Positions 5,662-14,149 of a stretch of 16,457 nucleotides of DNA are shown in pieces. The translations under genes and the position numbers were made by a program. The DNA lies in the NCBI GenBank assembly GCA_004553575.1, contig SFLA01000054.1:1-16457 (forward strand). Reading direction: 5' to 3'. Numbering within the stretch: position 1 is the first letter of the stretch; each line of letters begins with the position of its first letter. The notes under the pieces are model-generated. The model worked only from the letters and a program-made list of their open reading frames with translations, did not search any database and was not told where the DNA came from. The DNA is from Clostridiales bacterium. Lineage in GTDB: Bacteria; Bacillota; Clostridia; Oscillospirales; CAG-382.

Positions 5662-7755
5662 ATGAAAAACGTATCCGAATACTTCGGCAGTCTCGTGTTC
5701 GACGGCAGAGTAATGAAGGCGACCCTTTCCGCCGAGGTCTATCGCTCGCTCCGAAAGACGATAAACGAGGGCGCAAAGCTCGATATCGGAGTAGCCAATG
5801 CTGTCGCGGCAGCGATGAAAAACTGGGCGGTCGCACACGGCGCCACCCATTATACCCACTGGTTCCAGCCGCTCACCGGCATAACCGCCGAAAAGCACGA
5901 CAGCTTCATTTCTCCATCTCCGGACGGCGGAGTTATAATGGAGTTTTCCGGAAAAGAACTCATAAAGGGTGAGCCGGACGCTTCCTCCTTCCCTTCGGGC
6001 GGACTAAGGGCGACTTTCGAGGCAAGAGGCTATACCGCCTGGGACCCCACCTCCTACGCGTTTATAAAAGGAAAGACCCTCTGCATACCGACGGCGTTCT
6101 GCTCGTATACCGGAGAGGCTCTTGATAAAAAGACGCCGCTGCTCAGATCCATGGAGGCGCTGAACCGCCAGTCGCTCCGCATACTCCGGCTGTTCGGTAA
6201 TACGGAAGCGCGCCGTGTCACCTCGTCGGTCGGTCCCGAGCAGGAATACTTCCTTATAGACAAGGAGATGTACGAAAAGAGAAAGGACCTCGTATTCACC
6301 GGGCGCACTCTGTTCGGCGCAAAGCCGCCGAAGGGTCAGGAAATGGACGACCATTACTTCGGAGTCATACGTCCCCGCGTTGCTGAATACATGGAGGATC
6401 TTAACGAAGAGCTCTGGAAGCTCGGAATACTTGCAAAGACGGAGCATAACGAGGTCGCACCCGCACAGCACGAGCTCGCACCGATATACACAACCACCAA
6501 CGTCGCGGCAGACCACAACCAGCTCACAATGGAGATAATGCAGCGTGTGGCGGCAAGGCACGGGCTTGTCTGCCTGCTCCACGAGAAGCCCTTTGCCGGA
6601 GTTAACGGAAGCGGAAAACACAACAACTGGTCTATATCCACCGATACCGGCGTAAACCTGCTCTCCCCCGGCGACACCCCCTATGAAAACGCACAGTTCC
6701 TGCTGTTCCTTTGCGCCGTTATAAAGGCGGTTGATGATTATCAGGATCTGCTCCGCATATCCGTCGCTACCGCCGGTAACGATCACCGTCTCGGAGCGAA
6801 CGAGGCGCCTCCCGCCGTTGTTTCAATATTCCTCGGAGACGAGCTGGACGCGATACTTACATCGATAGAAAAGGACGAGCCGTACAGCGGCACAAAGAAG
6901 TCGACCATAAAGCTCGGCGTTGATGTACTTCCCAAGTTCCCGCGTGACACGACCGACCGCAACCGTACCTCGCCGTTTGCCTTCACCGGAAACAAATTCG
7001 AATTCCGTATGCTGGGCTCCTCCAACAGCATTTCCTGCGCAAACATAATGTTGAACGCCGCGACTGCCGAATCGCTTCGTATATTCGCGGACAAGCTCGA
7101 AGGCGCAGACAACTTCGAGGAGGCTCTGCACGACCTTATCAGGGATACCATTCGCGAGCATAAGCGTATTATCTTCAACGGCAACGGATACGACGACGGT
7201 TGGATAAAGGAAGCAACCGAAAAACGCGGACTTCTTAACTACCGTACCACTCCCGACTGCATACCTCATGTCCTCGACAAAAAGAATGTGGATATGCTCA
7301 CCTCGCAGAAGGTCTTTTCGGAATCCGAGCTGAGGTCGCGTTGTGAGATTACGCTTGAAAACTACTGCAAGACGGTGATTATTGAAGCGTCGACGATGGT
7401 TGATATGGCAAGAAAGCAGATTCTTCCCGCCGTCGGCAAATACACGGCATCGCTCGCAGAGGCGGCTATTGCAAAGAAATCCGTTTCCGAGGAGCTTGCC
7501 TGCGGTTATGAAAAGTCGCTTATCGCCAAGCTTTCGGTACTCGCCGACCGTATTTCCATCGGAATCGACGAGCTTGAGGAGGCCGTGACCTCGGTAAAGA
7601 AGAACGAGGACGTTATTTCCGAATCCGCCGAGATACGCGACAAGGTGCTCGGCAAGATGAGCCTGCTGCGGCTTGCCTGCGACGAAGCGGAAACCGTTAC
7701 CGCCGCGGAATACTGGCCCTTCCCGACTTACGGCGATCTGCTGTTCGGAGTGTAA
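5662..7755 (+). CDS. glnN: Glutamine synthetase type III
   Basis: 697 residues, the size of GSIII (about 700) and far longer than GSI (about 450). It condenses ammonia with glutamate using ATP in the cytoplasm. Motifs include [10 protein letters not shown] (191-200), [15 protein letters not shown] (260-274), which is the GSIII form of the active-site glutamate region, and [10 protein letters not shown] (315-324), with an N-terminal GSIII-specific part and a helical C-terminal domain. The ATG at 5662 follows AAAAGGAG by eight bases. The frame is open to 5488, but that would start upstream of the promoter. asnB follows after 27 bases, so glutamine made here can feed asparagine synthesis. Expression probably responds to nitrogen through the leader terminator and the upstream inverted repeat. 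Confidence 0.96.
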   Translation: MKNVSEYFGSLVFDGRVMKATLSAEVYRSLRKTINEGAKLDIGVANAVAAAMKNWAVAHGATHYTHWFQPLTGITAEKHDSFISPSPDGGVIMEFSGKELIKGEPDASSFPSGGLRATFEARGYTAWDPTSYAFIKGKTLCIPTAFCSYTGEALDKKTPLLRSMEALNRQSLRILRLFGNTEARRVTSSVGPEQEYFLIDKEMYEKRKDLVFTGRTLFGAKPPKGQEMDDHYFGVIRPRVAEYMEDLNEELWKLGILAKTEHNEVAPAQHELAPIYTTTNVAADHNQLTMEIMQRVAARHGLVCLLHEKPFAGVNGSGKHNNWSISTDTGVNLLSPGDTPYENAQFLLFLCAVIKAVDDYQDLLRISVATAGNDHRLGANEAPPAVVSIFLGDELDAILTSIEKDEPYSGTKKSTIKLGVDVLPKFPRDTTDRNRTSPFAFTGNKFEFRMLGSSNSISCANIMLNAATAESLRIFADKLEGADNFEEALHDLIRDTIREHKRIIFNGNGYDDGWIKEATEKRGLLNYRTTPDCIPHVLDKKNVDMLTSQKVFSESELRSRCEITLENYCKTVIIEASTMVDMARKQILPAVGKYTASLAEAAIAKKSVSEELACGYEKSLIAKLSVLADRISIGIDELEEAVTSVKKNEDVISESAEIRDKVLGKMSLLRLACDEAETVTAAEYWPFPTYGDLLFGV

Positions 7756-7782
7756 TTACAGGAGAAATGACGGAATAGTTAT

Positions 7783-9231
7783 ATGTGTTCTATTATGGGT
7801 TACTGCGGTCCCGCTTCAATCGCAGCATTCAAGAAGGGATTTTCCGCAACCGTTTCACGCGGGCCGGACGATACCAGAATAGTGGACACCGGTAAAGGTC
7901 TGCTCGGATTTCACCGGCTCGCCATAATGGGGCTGCACCCGGAGGGTATGCAGCCCTTCGGACTTGACGGCGATTATATTGTCTGCAACGGCGAGATTTA
8001 CGGTTTCGAAGAGATACGTAAAAGGCTTTCGGGCAAATATGTATTCAAAAGCGATTCCGACTGCGAAGTACTGCTCCCGATGTACCGCGAATACGGCACG
8101 GATATGTTTTCAATGCTTGATGCGGAATTCGCGCTTATACTCTACGACGGCAAAAAGAACGACTATATCGCCGCGCGCGATCCGATCGGTATACGACCGC
8201 TGTATTACGGATACGACTCCGCCGGGACAATAGTTTTTGCAAGCGAACCGAAAAACCTTATGGGAATAGCGGAAAAGATTTTCCCTTTCCCGCCCGGTCA
8301 CTACTACGCCGACGGGCGGTTTGTGTGCTACCGCGACATCACCGCTGTCGGCTCTGTCGTGCGGGGCAATATCGACGATGTGTGCGGCGGTATACGTGAG
8401 CGGCTTACCGCCGGTGTGAAGAAGCGGCTTGTGTCGGACGCAAAAGTCGGATTCCTGCTTTCGGGCGGACTTGATTCTTCTCTGGTCTGTGCAATAGCCG
8501 CAAAGGAGAGCAGCGTACCGATACGCACCTTCGCTATCGGCATGGACAAGGACGCGATAGACCTTAAATACGCCCGTCAGACGGCGGAATATATCGGCAG
8601 TGAGCACACCGAGGTCATTATAGACCGTGAAACGGTGCTTCATTCGATCGAACGTACGGTCGAAATCCTCGCCTCCTATGATATAACCACCGTCCGTGCG
8701 AGTATCGGAATGTATCTTGTCTGCAAAGCGATACACGAAACGACAGATGTGCGCGTAATACTTACCGGCGAAATTTCAGACGAGCTGTTCGGGTACAAAT
8801 ACACGGACTTCGCTCCGGACGCAGATTCCTTCCAACGCGAATCGGAAAAGCGTCTGCGCGAGATTAACGTGTACGACGTGCTCCGTGCCGACAGATGCAT
8901 ATCGGTAAACTCGCTCGAGGCGCGTGTGCCGTTCGGCGATCTGGATTTCGTAAGCTATGTCATGGCAATCGACCCTGCTCTCAAGATGAATGTCTACGGC
9001 AAGGGTAAATACCTGCTCCGTCACGCCTTTGAAGGTACCGGGTTACTGCCAGACAACATCCTCTGGCGCGAAAAGGCGGCGTTTTCGGACGCGGTAGGAC
9101 ATTCCATGGCGGACGGGATAAAGGAATACGCCGAAGAACTGTATTCCGATGCCGAATTCGCCGAAAAATGCGAAAAATATCCCTATTCGCGTCCTTTTAC
9201 GAAGGAATCGCTTCTGTACCGCCTACGGTGA
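7783..9231 (+). CDS. asnB: Asparagine synthetase B-type, glutamine-hydrolysing
   Basis: 482 residues. It transfers the amide nitrogen of glutamine to aspartate with ATP. The N-terminal Ntn glutaminase domain has Cys2 as nucleophile (MCSIMGYCG), SRGPDD (25-30), FHRLAIMG and CNGEIYG around 68-74. The synthetase domain has the PP-loop SGGLDSS (227-233) and TGEISDELFGYKY. It is shorter than the 554 residues of E. coli AsnB, mainly at the C-terminus, but keeps the landmarks of both halves. The need for Cys at position 2 fixes the start at 7783. SD support is odd: AGGAG at 7760-7764 is 18 bases away, with a three-codon frame (7767-7778) in between. Second gene of the glnN operon; transcription ends at the terminator after 9277. 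Confidence 0.94.
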   Translation: MCSIMGYCGPASIAAFKKGFSATVSRGPDDTRIVDTGKGLLGFHRLAIMGLHPEGMQPFGLDGDYIVCNGEIYGFEEIRKRLSGKYVFKSDSDCEVLLPMYREYGTDMFSMLDAEFALILYDGKKNDYIAARDPIGIRPLYYGYDSAGTIVFASEPKNLMGIAEKIFPFPPGHYYADGRFVCYRDITAVGSVVRGNIDDVCGGIRERLTAGVKKRLVSDAKVGFLLSGGLDSSLVCAIAAKESSVPIRTFAIGMDKDAIDLKYARQTAEYIGSEHTEVIIDRETVLHSIERTVEILASYDITTVRASIGMYLVCKAIHETTDVRVILTGEISDELFGYKYTDFAPDADSFQRESEKRLREINVYDVLRADRCISVNSLEARVPFGDLDFVSYVMAIDPALKMNVYGKGKYLLRHAFEGTGLLPDNILWREKAAFSDAVGHSMADGIKEYAEELYSDAEFAEKCEKYPYSRPFTKESLLYRLR

Positions 9232-9251
9232 CAGCGGAAAATAACCGCTGT
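9231..9251 (+). other. Hairpin starting at the asnB stop codon
   Basis: ACAGCGG (9231-9237) pairs with CCGCTGT (9245-9251) around a seven-base loop. It begins at the last base of the TGA stop and has no T-run, so it is more likely a 3'-end protecting structure than a terminator. Confidence 0.4.
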
Positions 9252-9276
9252 GACATTATGTAACCAACATATTATA

Positions 9277-9327
9277 AAATCCGCGGCAGACGAAAAACCG
9301 TCAGCCGCGGATTTGTTGATTATTACA
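9277..9327. terminator. Strong terminator after asnB, probably bidirectional
   Basis: AAATCCGCGGC (9277-9287) pairs perfectly with GCCGCGGATTT (9304-9314), with an inner GACG/CGTC helix and a small loop. On the plus strand it runs into TTTGTTGATTATT. On the minus strand it is followed by TATAATATG after the stem's own T-run. It would end asnB, and could end the ABC transporter transcript, whose stop codon is at 9508. The 190 bases between (9315-9507) show no gene, RNA or repeat. Confidence 0.85.
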
Positions 9328-9507
9328 GCCGTTTAACATCTAAACTGCATTTGCGTAATTGTACCGCAAAACGCAGGTCTCTGTATTATGTAAACATTGT
9401 GCCGGCAGCGAACGGTATACAAGGCATACCCCTGAATTCTATTCTGACGGGAGAAGTAAACTTTACGCCGCAGTATTCCGTACCGCACGTTCCGGCAGAC
9501 GGTTGGT

Positions 9508-12500
9508 TTATTCCGACCGCAACGCTACGACAGGATCCTTCTTGGCGGCGCTTCTCGACGGAATAATTCCCGCAAACAGCGTAAGCGCAACGCTGATAAG
9601 AATTAGAACGAGAGCGGCGGGTACGGGCAGATACGCCTTCAGACTGCCGATACCGGTCAGGCTGCGGAGTATCATATTCACCGCTATGCAAAGCAGATAT
9701 GTTACAGACACGCCGAGCAATCCCGACGAAAAGCCGATAATCACCGTTTCCGCATTGAACATACTTGAAACATTCTTCTTTGACGCGCCGATTGCGCGGA
9801 GAATACCTATCTCCTTTGTCCTTTCCTGAACGGAGATAAGAGTTATCACTCCGATCATTATTGAGGAAACTATTAGCGAAACCGCCACGAACGCAATGAG
9901 AACATAGGTTACGGCGTTTATAATGGCGGTTACCGACGACATCATAATGCCAACGTAATCGGTATACCGGATCTCCTCAAGATCGCCGACCGTATTATTG
10001 TATGCCGCTATCGCGTCCTCGATTATATCTTTATCTTCAAAAGTGGTCGCATACAGATTAATCGTCGCAGGACTGTCAAGATCGACATATCCCAGCAGAC
10101 TCAGGTTGCCGTCGTAACCGTATTCGGAAAACTCGAGCACTTCGTCGTAATACCGGGCGCACTGCTCTGTTGTATAACCCCGGATATCGGTATCCAGAGC
10201 GGCGGCAAGCTGTGCGGAGGTCATGCCGGAAAGCTGCGACTGCACCTGTGCGGCATACTGTGCAGTGAACTGCTTGGCTGCTATTCCGGAAAACAGCTCA
10301 TAAATATCGCCGTCGCTCATCGCGGCCAGGTATTCGCTGATATCGGATTCGCTCATCCCCGTCTGATCGGCCAGCGCCGCCGTCATTGCGGCTTCCATTT
10401 CATCCCGTGTCACCGAAGACAGCGCCTGCATAACAGCCGCGTCGACTTGTTCAAGGGACGGAATACACATAATACGTGTATATGCCGCTGCCTTGCCCTG
10501 CTCATCCAGCGCGGCAATACAGGATTTGAATTCCGCTTCCTTCTCCGTATCGGTCATACTGCCCGAGTTTTCCTTAAACGGAAGTCCGGTAAAAATATCG
10601 GTTGTGGGATCGGAAAGCTGAGCGTTTACTGCGGGTGAATTCTTTGAATGTTCGATAACGTATTCCGTAAGCATGCTTGTGTATCCGATCGAGCCGGTCA
10701 GCATGGAAGCAACGGAATCTCCGTTGGGGCGTATTATTCCGGAAACCTTAAGCGATATGCCGTTATCGTACAGATACCTGAGCCCGGCGTCGGTGTTACG
10801 CAGGTCGGTATACAGACCCGTACTCTCGTCAAGCCTGTAGCAATCGGAATTCAGTATTATGCGGAACTCCATATTGCAGATTTCCTCATATGACCACTTA
10901 TGCTCCTCGATTTCGAGCACGGTCTTATTAAGCGCGGCATCGACCACCCTGTCAATATCGTCTTTCGACTTAAGCCCCAGCGCGTAAAGCGTCATATCGT
11001 CCAGCTCGTTGTTCTCGTCAACGACCAGCACTATTTCGTCGTACTGAGTCGGCCAACAGCCGTACACAAGATCGTACTGTTTTTCCAAAACGGGGCTTAC
11101 CGGCCTTCCGTTATCGCCCGGAAGCATTTCCTGCCACAACACGACGGAGCCGGACATGGCTCCCGCGCCGCCGAAAATTCCCGATTCGCCTCCAGAGCCG
11201 AACAAACCGGTAAGATCCATTCCGAAGTATTTCAGCAGAATATCCTGCAGAAGTGATTTTGTATCCGACCTGATGACCGTGCCGTCGGTGTTTTTTGTAT
11301 ATACCAGCAGATCCATATCATAGGTATACTGAACGCCGCTCACGGCGTCTCTGAGACCCGACGTGCTGTTTTCGTCTGCACGCTCGCTTTCAAGAAACTC
11401 CTTAAAGGCCTTCAGATCGTTCTCTTTTGTTTCCATGCTGTTGAGCGAATTAATCATTTCATACATCATGGATTTCTGATATACCGCGTCTTTTTCGTGT
11501 TCTCCGGAGGTGTGCGCCTTCCCGATAAAGGTTTCCATCAGCGTGCCCATGTCCATATGATGAGCTTCCAGCGTAAGCGGATACGATGACAGTGTTTCCT
11601 CCTGAATGGTGTTGATATATGCCGTCATGCCCTGCGAAACGGCAAAAATCAATGCAATTCCGATTATTCCGATACTGCCTGCAAACGCCGTAAGCGCGGT
11701 CCTGCCTTTTTTGGTAAACAGATTCTTAAGCGAAAGACCGAAAGAGGTTGCAAATGACATGGAGGGCTTTCGGTCCTTTTTGCCCTTTTGTTCCTTTTCC
11801 TTCAACCGCGCTGCATCATTTTCACGTTCTGCACGGAGCTCCGAATCGGTAAGCGGCGCCGAATCCCCCTTCACTTCTCCGTCCAGCATGCGGATAATAC
11901 GGGTTGAATATTTTTCCGCAAGCTCCGGGTTGTGCGTGACCATAATGATAAGGCGGTCCTTCGAGATTTCTTTTAATATGTCCATAACCTGGATACTTGT
12001 CTCGGTATCGAGCGCGCCGGTTGGCTCGTCCGCAAGAATAATATCCGGGTTGTTTACAATGGCCCGAGCAATGGCGACGCGCTGCGTCTGACCGCCCGAC
12101 ATCTCGCCGGGCTTTTTGTTAAGCTGATTGCCCAGTCCTACCTTTTCCAGCGCTTCCTTTGCCCTGCGCCTGCGGTCGGATTTCGACACGCCGGAGAGAC
12201 TGAGCGCCAGTTCCACGTTCTGCAGAACCGTCTGATGCGGAATAAGGTTGTAGCTCTGAAAAACGAAGCCGATCGAATGGTTGCGGTAGCTGTCCCAGTC
12301 ACGGTCGCGGAAATCCTTGGTGGATCTCCCGTTGATTATAAGATCGCCGTCGGTATACTGATCCAGACCGCCGATAATATTAAGCATGGTCGTCTTTCCG
12401 CAGCCGGACGGTCCGAGAACGGAAACAAATTCGCTTTCGCGGAACTGCAGATCGATTTTCTTCAGTGCGGCAACGACACCGTCCCCCGCGGGATAATCCT

Positions 12501-12525
12501 TTTTAATGTTTTTCAGCTCCAGCAT
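9508..12525 (-). CDS. ABC transporter, fused ATPase and FtsX/MacB-type permease
   Basis: 1005 residues. The ATPase (about 1-225) has Walker A GPSGCGKTT (38-46), Q-loop Gln90, signature MSGGQ (142-146), Walker B ILADEPTG (163-170) and H-loop His198. It resembles the LolD/MacB group. A charged Lys/Glu linker (about 230-260) leads to the first membrane helix (about 277-300). A large extracytoplasmic region of some 550 residues follows. Three C-terminal helices carry the FtsX core (QERTKEIGILRAIGASKKNV and the end KKDPVVALRSE). Such proteins act as mechanotransmission or export pumps for peptides, lipids or drugs; the substrate is not evident. The start codon directly follows the hydrolase TGA, and GAAGG seven bases upstream lies within that gene, so the two are co-translated. 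Confidence 0.92.
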   Translation of the reverse strand: MLELKNIKKDYPAGDGVVAALKKIDLQFRESEFVSVLGPSGCGKTTMLNIIGGLDQYTDGDLIINGRSTKDFRDRDWDSYRNHSIGFVFQSYNLIPHQTVLQNVELALSLSGVSKSDRRRRAKEALEKVGLGNQLNKKPGEMSGGQTQRVAIARAIVNNPDIILADEPTGALDTETSIQVMDILKEISKDRLIIMVTHNPELAEKYSTRIIRMLDGEVKGDSAPLTDSELRAERENDAARLKEKEQKGKKDRKPSMSFATSFGLSLKNLFTKKGRTALTAFAGSIGIIGIALIFAVSQGMTAYINTIQEETLSSYPLTLEAHHMDMGTLMETFIGKAHTSGEHEKDAVYQKSMMYEMINSLNSMETKENDLKAFKEFLESERADENSTSGLRDAVSGVQYTYDMDLLVYTKNTDGTVIRSDTKSLLQDILLKYFGMDLTGLFGSGGESGIFGGAGAMSGSVVLWQEMLPGDNGRPVSPVLEKQYDLVYGCWPTQYDEIVLVVDENNELDDMTLYALGLKSKDDIDRVVDAALNKTVLEIEEHKWSYEEICNMEFRIILNSDCYRLDESTGLYTDLRNTDAGLRYLYDNGISLKVSGIIRPNGDSVASMLTGSIGYTSMLTEYVIEHSKNSPAVNAQLSDPTTDIFTGLPFKENSGSMTDTEKEAEFKSCIAALDEQGKAAAYTRIMCIPSLEQVDAAVMQALSSVTRDEMEAAMTAALADQTGMSESDISEYLAAMSDGDIYELFSGIAAKQFTAQYAAQVQSQLSGMTSAQLAAALDTDIRGYTTEQCARYYDEVLEFSEYGYDGNLSLLGYVDLDSPATINLYATTFEDKDIIEDAIAAYNNTVGDLEEIRYTDYVGIMMSSVTAIINAVTYVLIAFVAVSLIVSSIMIGVITLISVQERTKEIGILRAIGASKKNVSSMFNAETVIIGFSSGLLGVSVTYLLCIAVNMILRSLTGIGSLKAYLPVPAALVLILISVALTLFAGIIPSRSAAKKDPVVALRSE

Positions 12526-13539
12526 TCAATTACCTTCTTCCGTGTACGCGTCCGGATTATATCCGTCAAAGTCATTCCAGAATTCTTTTGCCTTTTTTTC
12601 ATAGGCTTTTTTATCCGCAATATAGCTCATACCGTGACCGGCGCCCGGTACGACAAGCAGTCGCTTGGGCGATCTGCACGCTTTGTAGTTCTCGTAGGTC
12701 ATATCTATCGGCACGAATTTGTCGTCCGTTCCGTGTATGAAGAGTACGGGCACCCTGCAGACACGCATTGCGTCCGTCGTTGAGTAATCCTTCGTTCCAA
12801 TTCGTATTTTCTTTCTGCAAATGTCGTCTGCTACGGTCGCTGCGATTCCCTTGTAGGACACCCGCAGGTTTTCCTCTGCCACGTGCTTCCATATCTCGTG
12901 AACGGAGGTATATCCGCAGTCCGCCATAATCCCGTGAACGTTCTCCGGAAGCTCAAGACCCGCCGCCATCAATACGGTTGAGGCTCCCATTGAAATCCCG
13001 CACAGATATATCGGAATACCGGCATATCCGTTTCTGTTTGCCCATTTAACCCATTCGATACAATCGTAGCGCTCGATAAGTCCGAACCCCATATATTCGC
13101 CGCCGCTTTCGCCCTGTCCGCGCTGCTCGGCGTAAAGCACGCTGCAGCCGTTCTCATGCCAGAAATCGGATATTGCTCCGAAATCGTTTGTCCATGAGGA
13201 GCGCCAGCCGTGCATGGCAATTATCAGCCGCTTTTCGTTTTCGCATCTGCGCAGGTGTCCGACCAGCTTCACGCCGTCGTAAGACAGAATCTCCGCCGTC
13301 TCGCACACGCAGTTTTTCAGCGCTTCGGACGCCGCGGCAAGCTTTTCGTCTATCCGGTTTGCCGTGCCGTCTGAACCGGAGAGCTTTCCTGCGGCTTTAG
13401 GCGAAGCCTTGGGTCTTTTACGGTCAAGGGCGACATTGACCAGCGCTTCGGTCAGCTTGCAGTATGCAACCGTGAATGCCGCGGCTCCTGCCGCCGCAAT
13501 GCCCGAACCGATAATTATCTTCTTCGTACTTTTCTTCAT
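12526..13539 (-). CDS. Membrane-anchored alpha/beta hydrolase
   Basis: 337 residues. An N-terminal hydrophobic segment (about 8-27) is likely a membrane anchor or uncleaved signal. The alpha/beta hydrolase domain (about 85-320) has HGW oxyanion-region residues near 110-112, the nucleophile elbow GISMG with Ser183, an acid at Asp272 or Asp273 in HGTDDKFVP, and His302 in GAGHGMSY. I infer a serine esterase or peptidase-like enzyme, probably at the outer membrane face; the substrate is unknown. AAAGGA lies nine bases before the ATG. The gene begins six bases past the stop of the decayed dehydratase fragment and is followed without any gap by the ABC transporter, which suggests the hydrolase and pump share a substrate or pathway. 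Confidence 0.88.
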   Translation of the reverse strand: MKKSTKKIIIGSGIAAAGAAAFTVAYCKLTEALVNVALDRKRPKASPKAAGKLSGSDGTANRIDEKLAAASEALKNCVCETAEILSYDGVKLVGHLRRCENEKRLIIAMHGWRSSWTNDFGAISDFWHENGCSVLYAEQRGQGESGGEYMGFGLIERYDCIEWVKWANRNGYAGIPIYLCGISMGASTVLMAAGLELPENVHGIMADCGYTSVHEIWKHVAEENLRVSYKGIAATVADDICRKKIRIGTKDYSTTDAMRVCRVPVLFIHGTDDKFVPIDMTYENYKACRSPKRLLVVPGAGHGMSYIADKKAYEKKAKEFWNDFDGYNPDAYTEEGN

Positions 13540-13545
13540 TACCGT

Positions 13546-14022
13546 TCATCCTTTCCGATTATTGCTGTGTGCGGTCGAAAGCATAAGCTTTATCCGGTTA
13601 AGCTGATTGACCTCACTGGCGCCCGAATCATAATCCACGGCAACGATATTCGCCGCAGGATATGCTTTTCTTACGATATTTGGTGTTCCGTGCGTAATAA
13701 GCTCCAGCATCTCCCCCGCAAGGAACCAGCCCTCGCCGTATTGGTTTCCGAGCGACAAAAACGGTTTTGTCATCTCTGCTATGTCGTATACTGAAACGGG
13801 AGGATCGAAGCGGCGGCTCTTTTTAAGCACTGCGGTTGCCGGCCTGCGCAGCGCCCTCCGGTCTGGGTCATTGCAATTTCAGGACGGTCGGTGCCGTATT
13901 TACCGGACAAAACCGCCTCCATTATCTGTACACCACGGTTATTGAAGGATAACAGGCGTTGTTATTGACATATCTGAGCCCTGTATCGATTACGGTACGG
14001 TTGTAATTAATAGGGCCCGGGG
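13546..14022 (-). pseudogene. Decayed C-terminal remnant of an acyl-CoA dehydratase activase-like gene
   Basis: Three successive pieces read in three different frames on the minus strand. Piece A (about 14020-13931) reads GLRYVNNNACYPSI. Piece B (13931-13854) reads QIMEAVLSGKYG and PEIAMTQTGG. Piece C (13830-13546) reads DIAEMTKPFLSLGNQYGEGW and GASEVNQLNRIKLML. All three are hallmark segments, in the right order, of the C-terminal part of the large acyl-CoA dehydratase activase-related (2-hydroxyglutaryl-CoA dehydratase family) proteins. Frames change near 13930 and near 13853. The stretch expected between pieces B and C is missing. In piece C, the cysteine segment of the QPFGCLPNH type expected after GTPNIV is absent, an in-frame loss at about 13670. 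The rest of the gene, normally over 1000 residues, is gone. Piece C alone is an open frame of 94 codons from a GTG but is unlikely to be functional. Confidence 0.85.
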
Positions 14023-14086
14023 ACCGTGTATTCGCCTGATTATCCGTATTGTAATAAACAAATAACAACCTTACATCAATTCAACC

Positions 14087-14100
14087 TCAACAATTGTTGA
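14087..14100. repeat. 14-bp perfect palindrome
   Basis: TCAACAATTGTTGA is its own reverse complement. It lies between the end of ftsH and the dehydratase remnant, in AT-rich sequence. It may be an operator left from the lost gene, or chance. Confidence 0.4.
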
Positions 14101-14130
14101 CAAACGGCGGAGGCCCGAAAGCCGCCGCCG
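14098..14130 (-). terminator. Terminator-like hairpin after ftsH
   Basis: On the minus strand CGGCGG, a mismatch and GGC (14130-14121) pair with GCC and CCGCCG (14114-14105) around a TTTCGG loop. The tail GTTTGTC is only moderately T-rich, so termination may be incomplete. It starts about 20 bases past the ftsH stop codon. Confidence 0.6.
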
Positions 14131-14149
14131 CTTTATTATAACAAAACAG

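Noticed and set aside
6004..6786. Minus-strand frame of 260 codons inside glnN
   Set aside because: Long only because of GC-biased third positions in glnN; no motif, no SD, and glnN is certain here.
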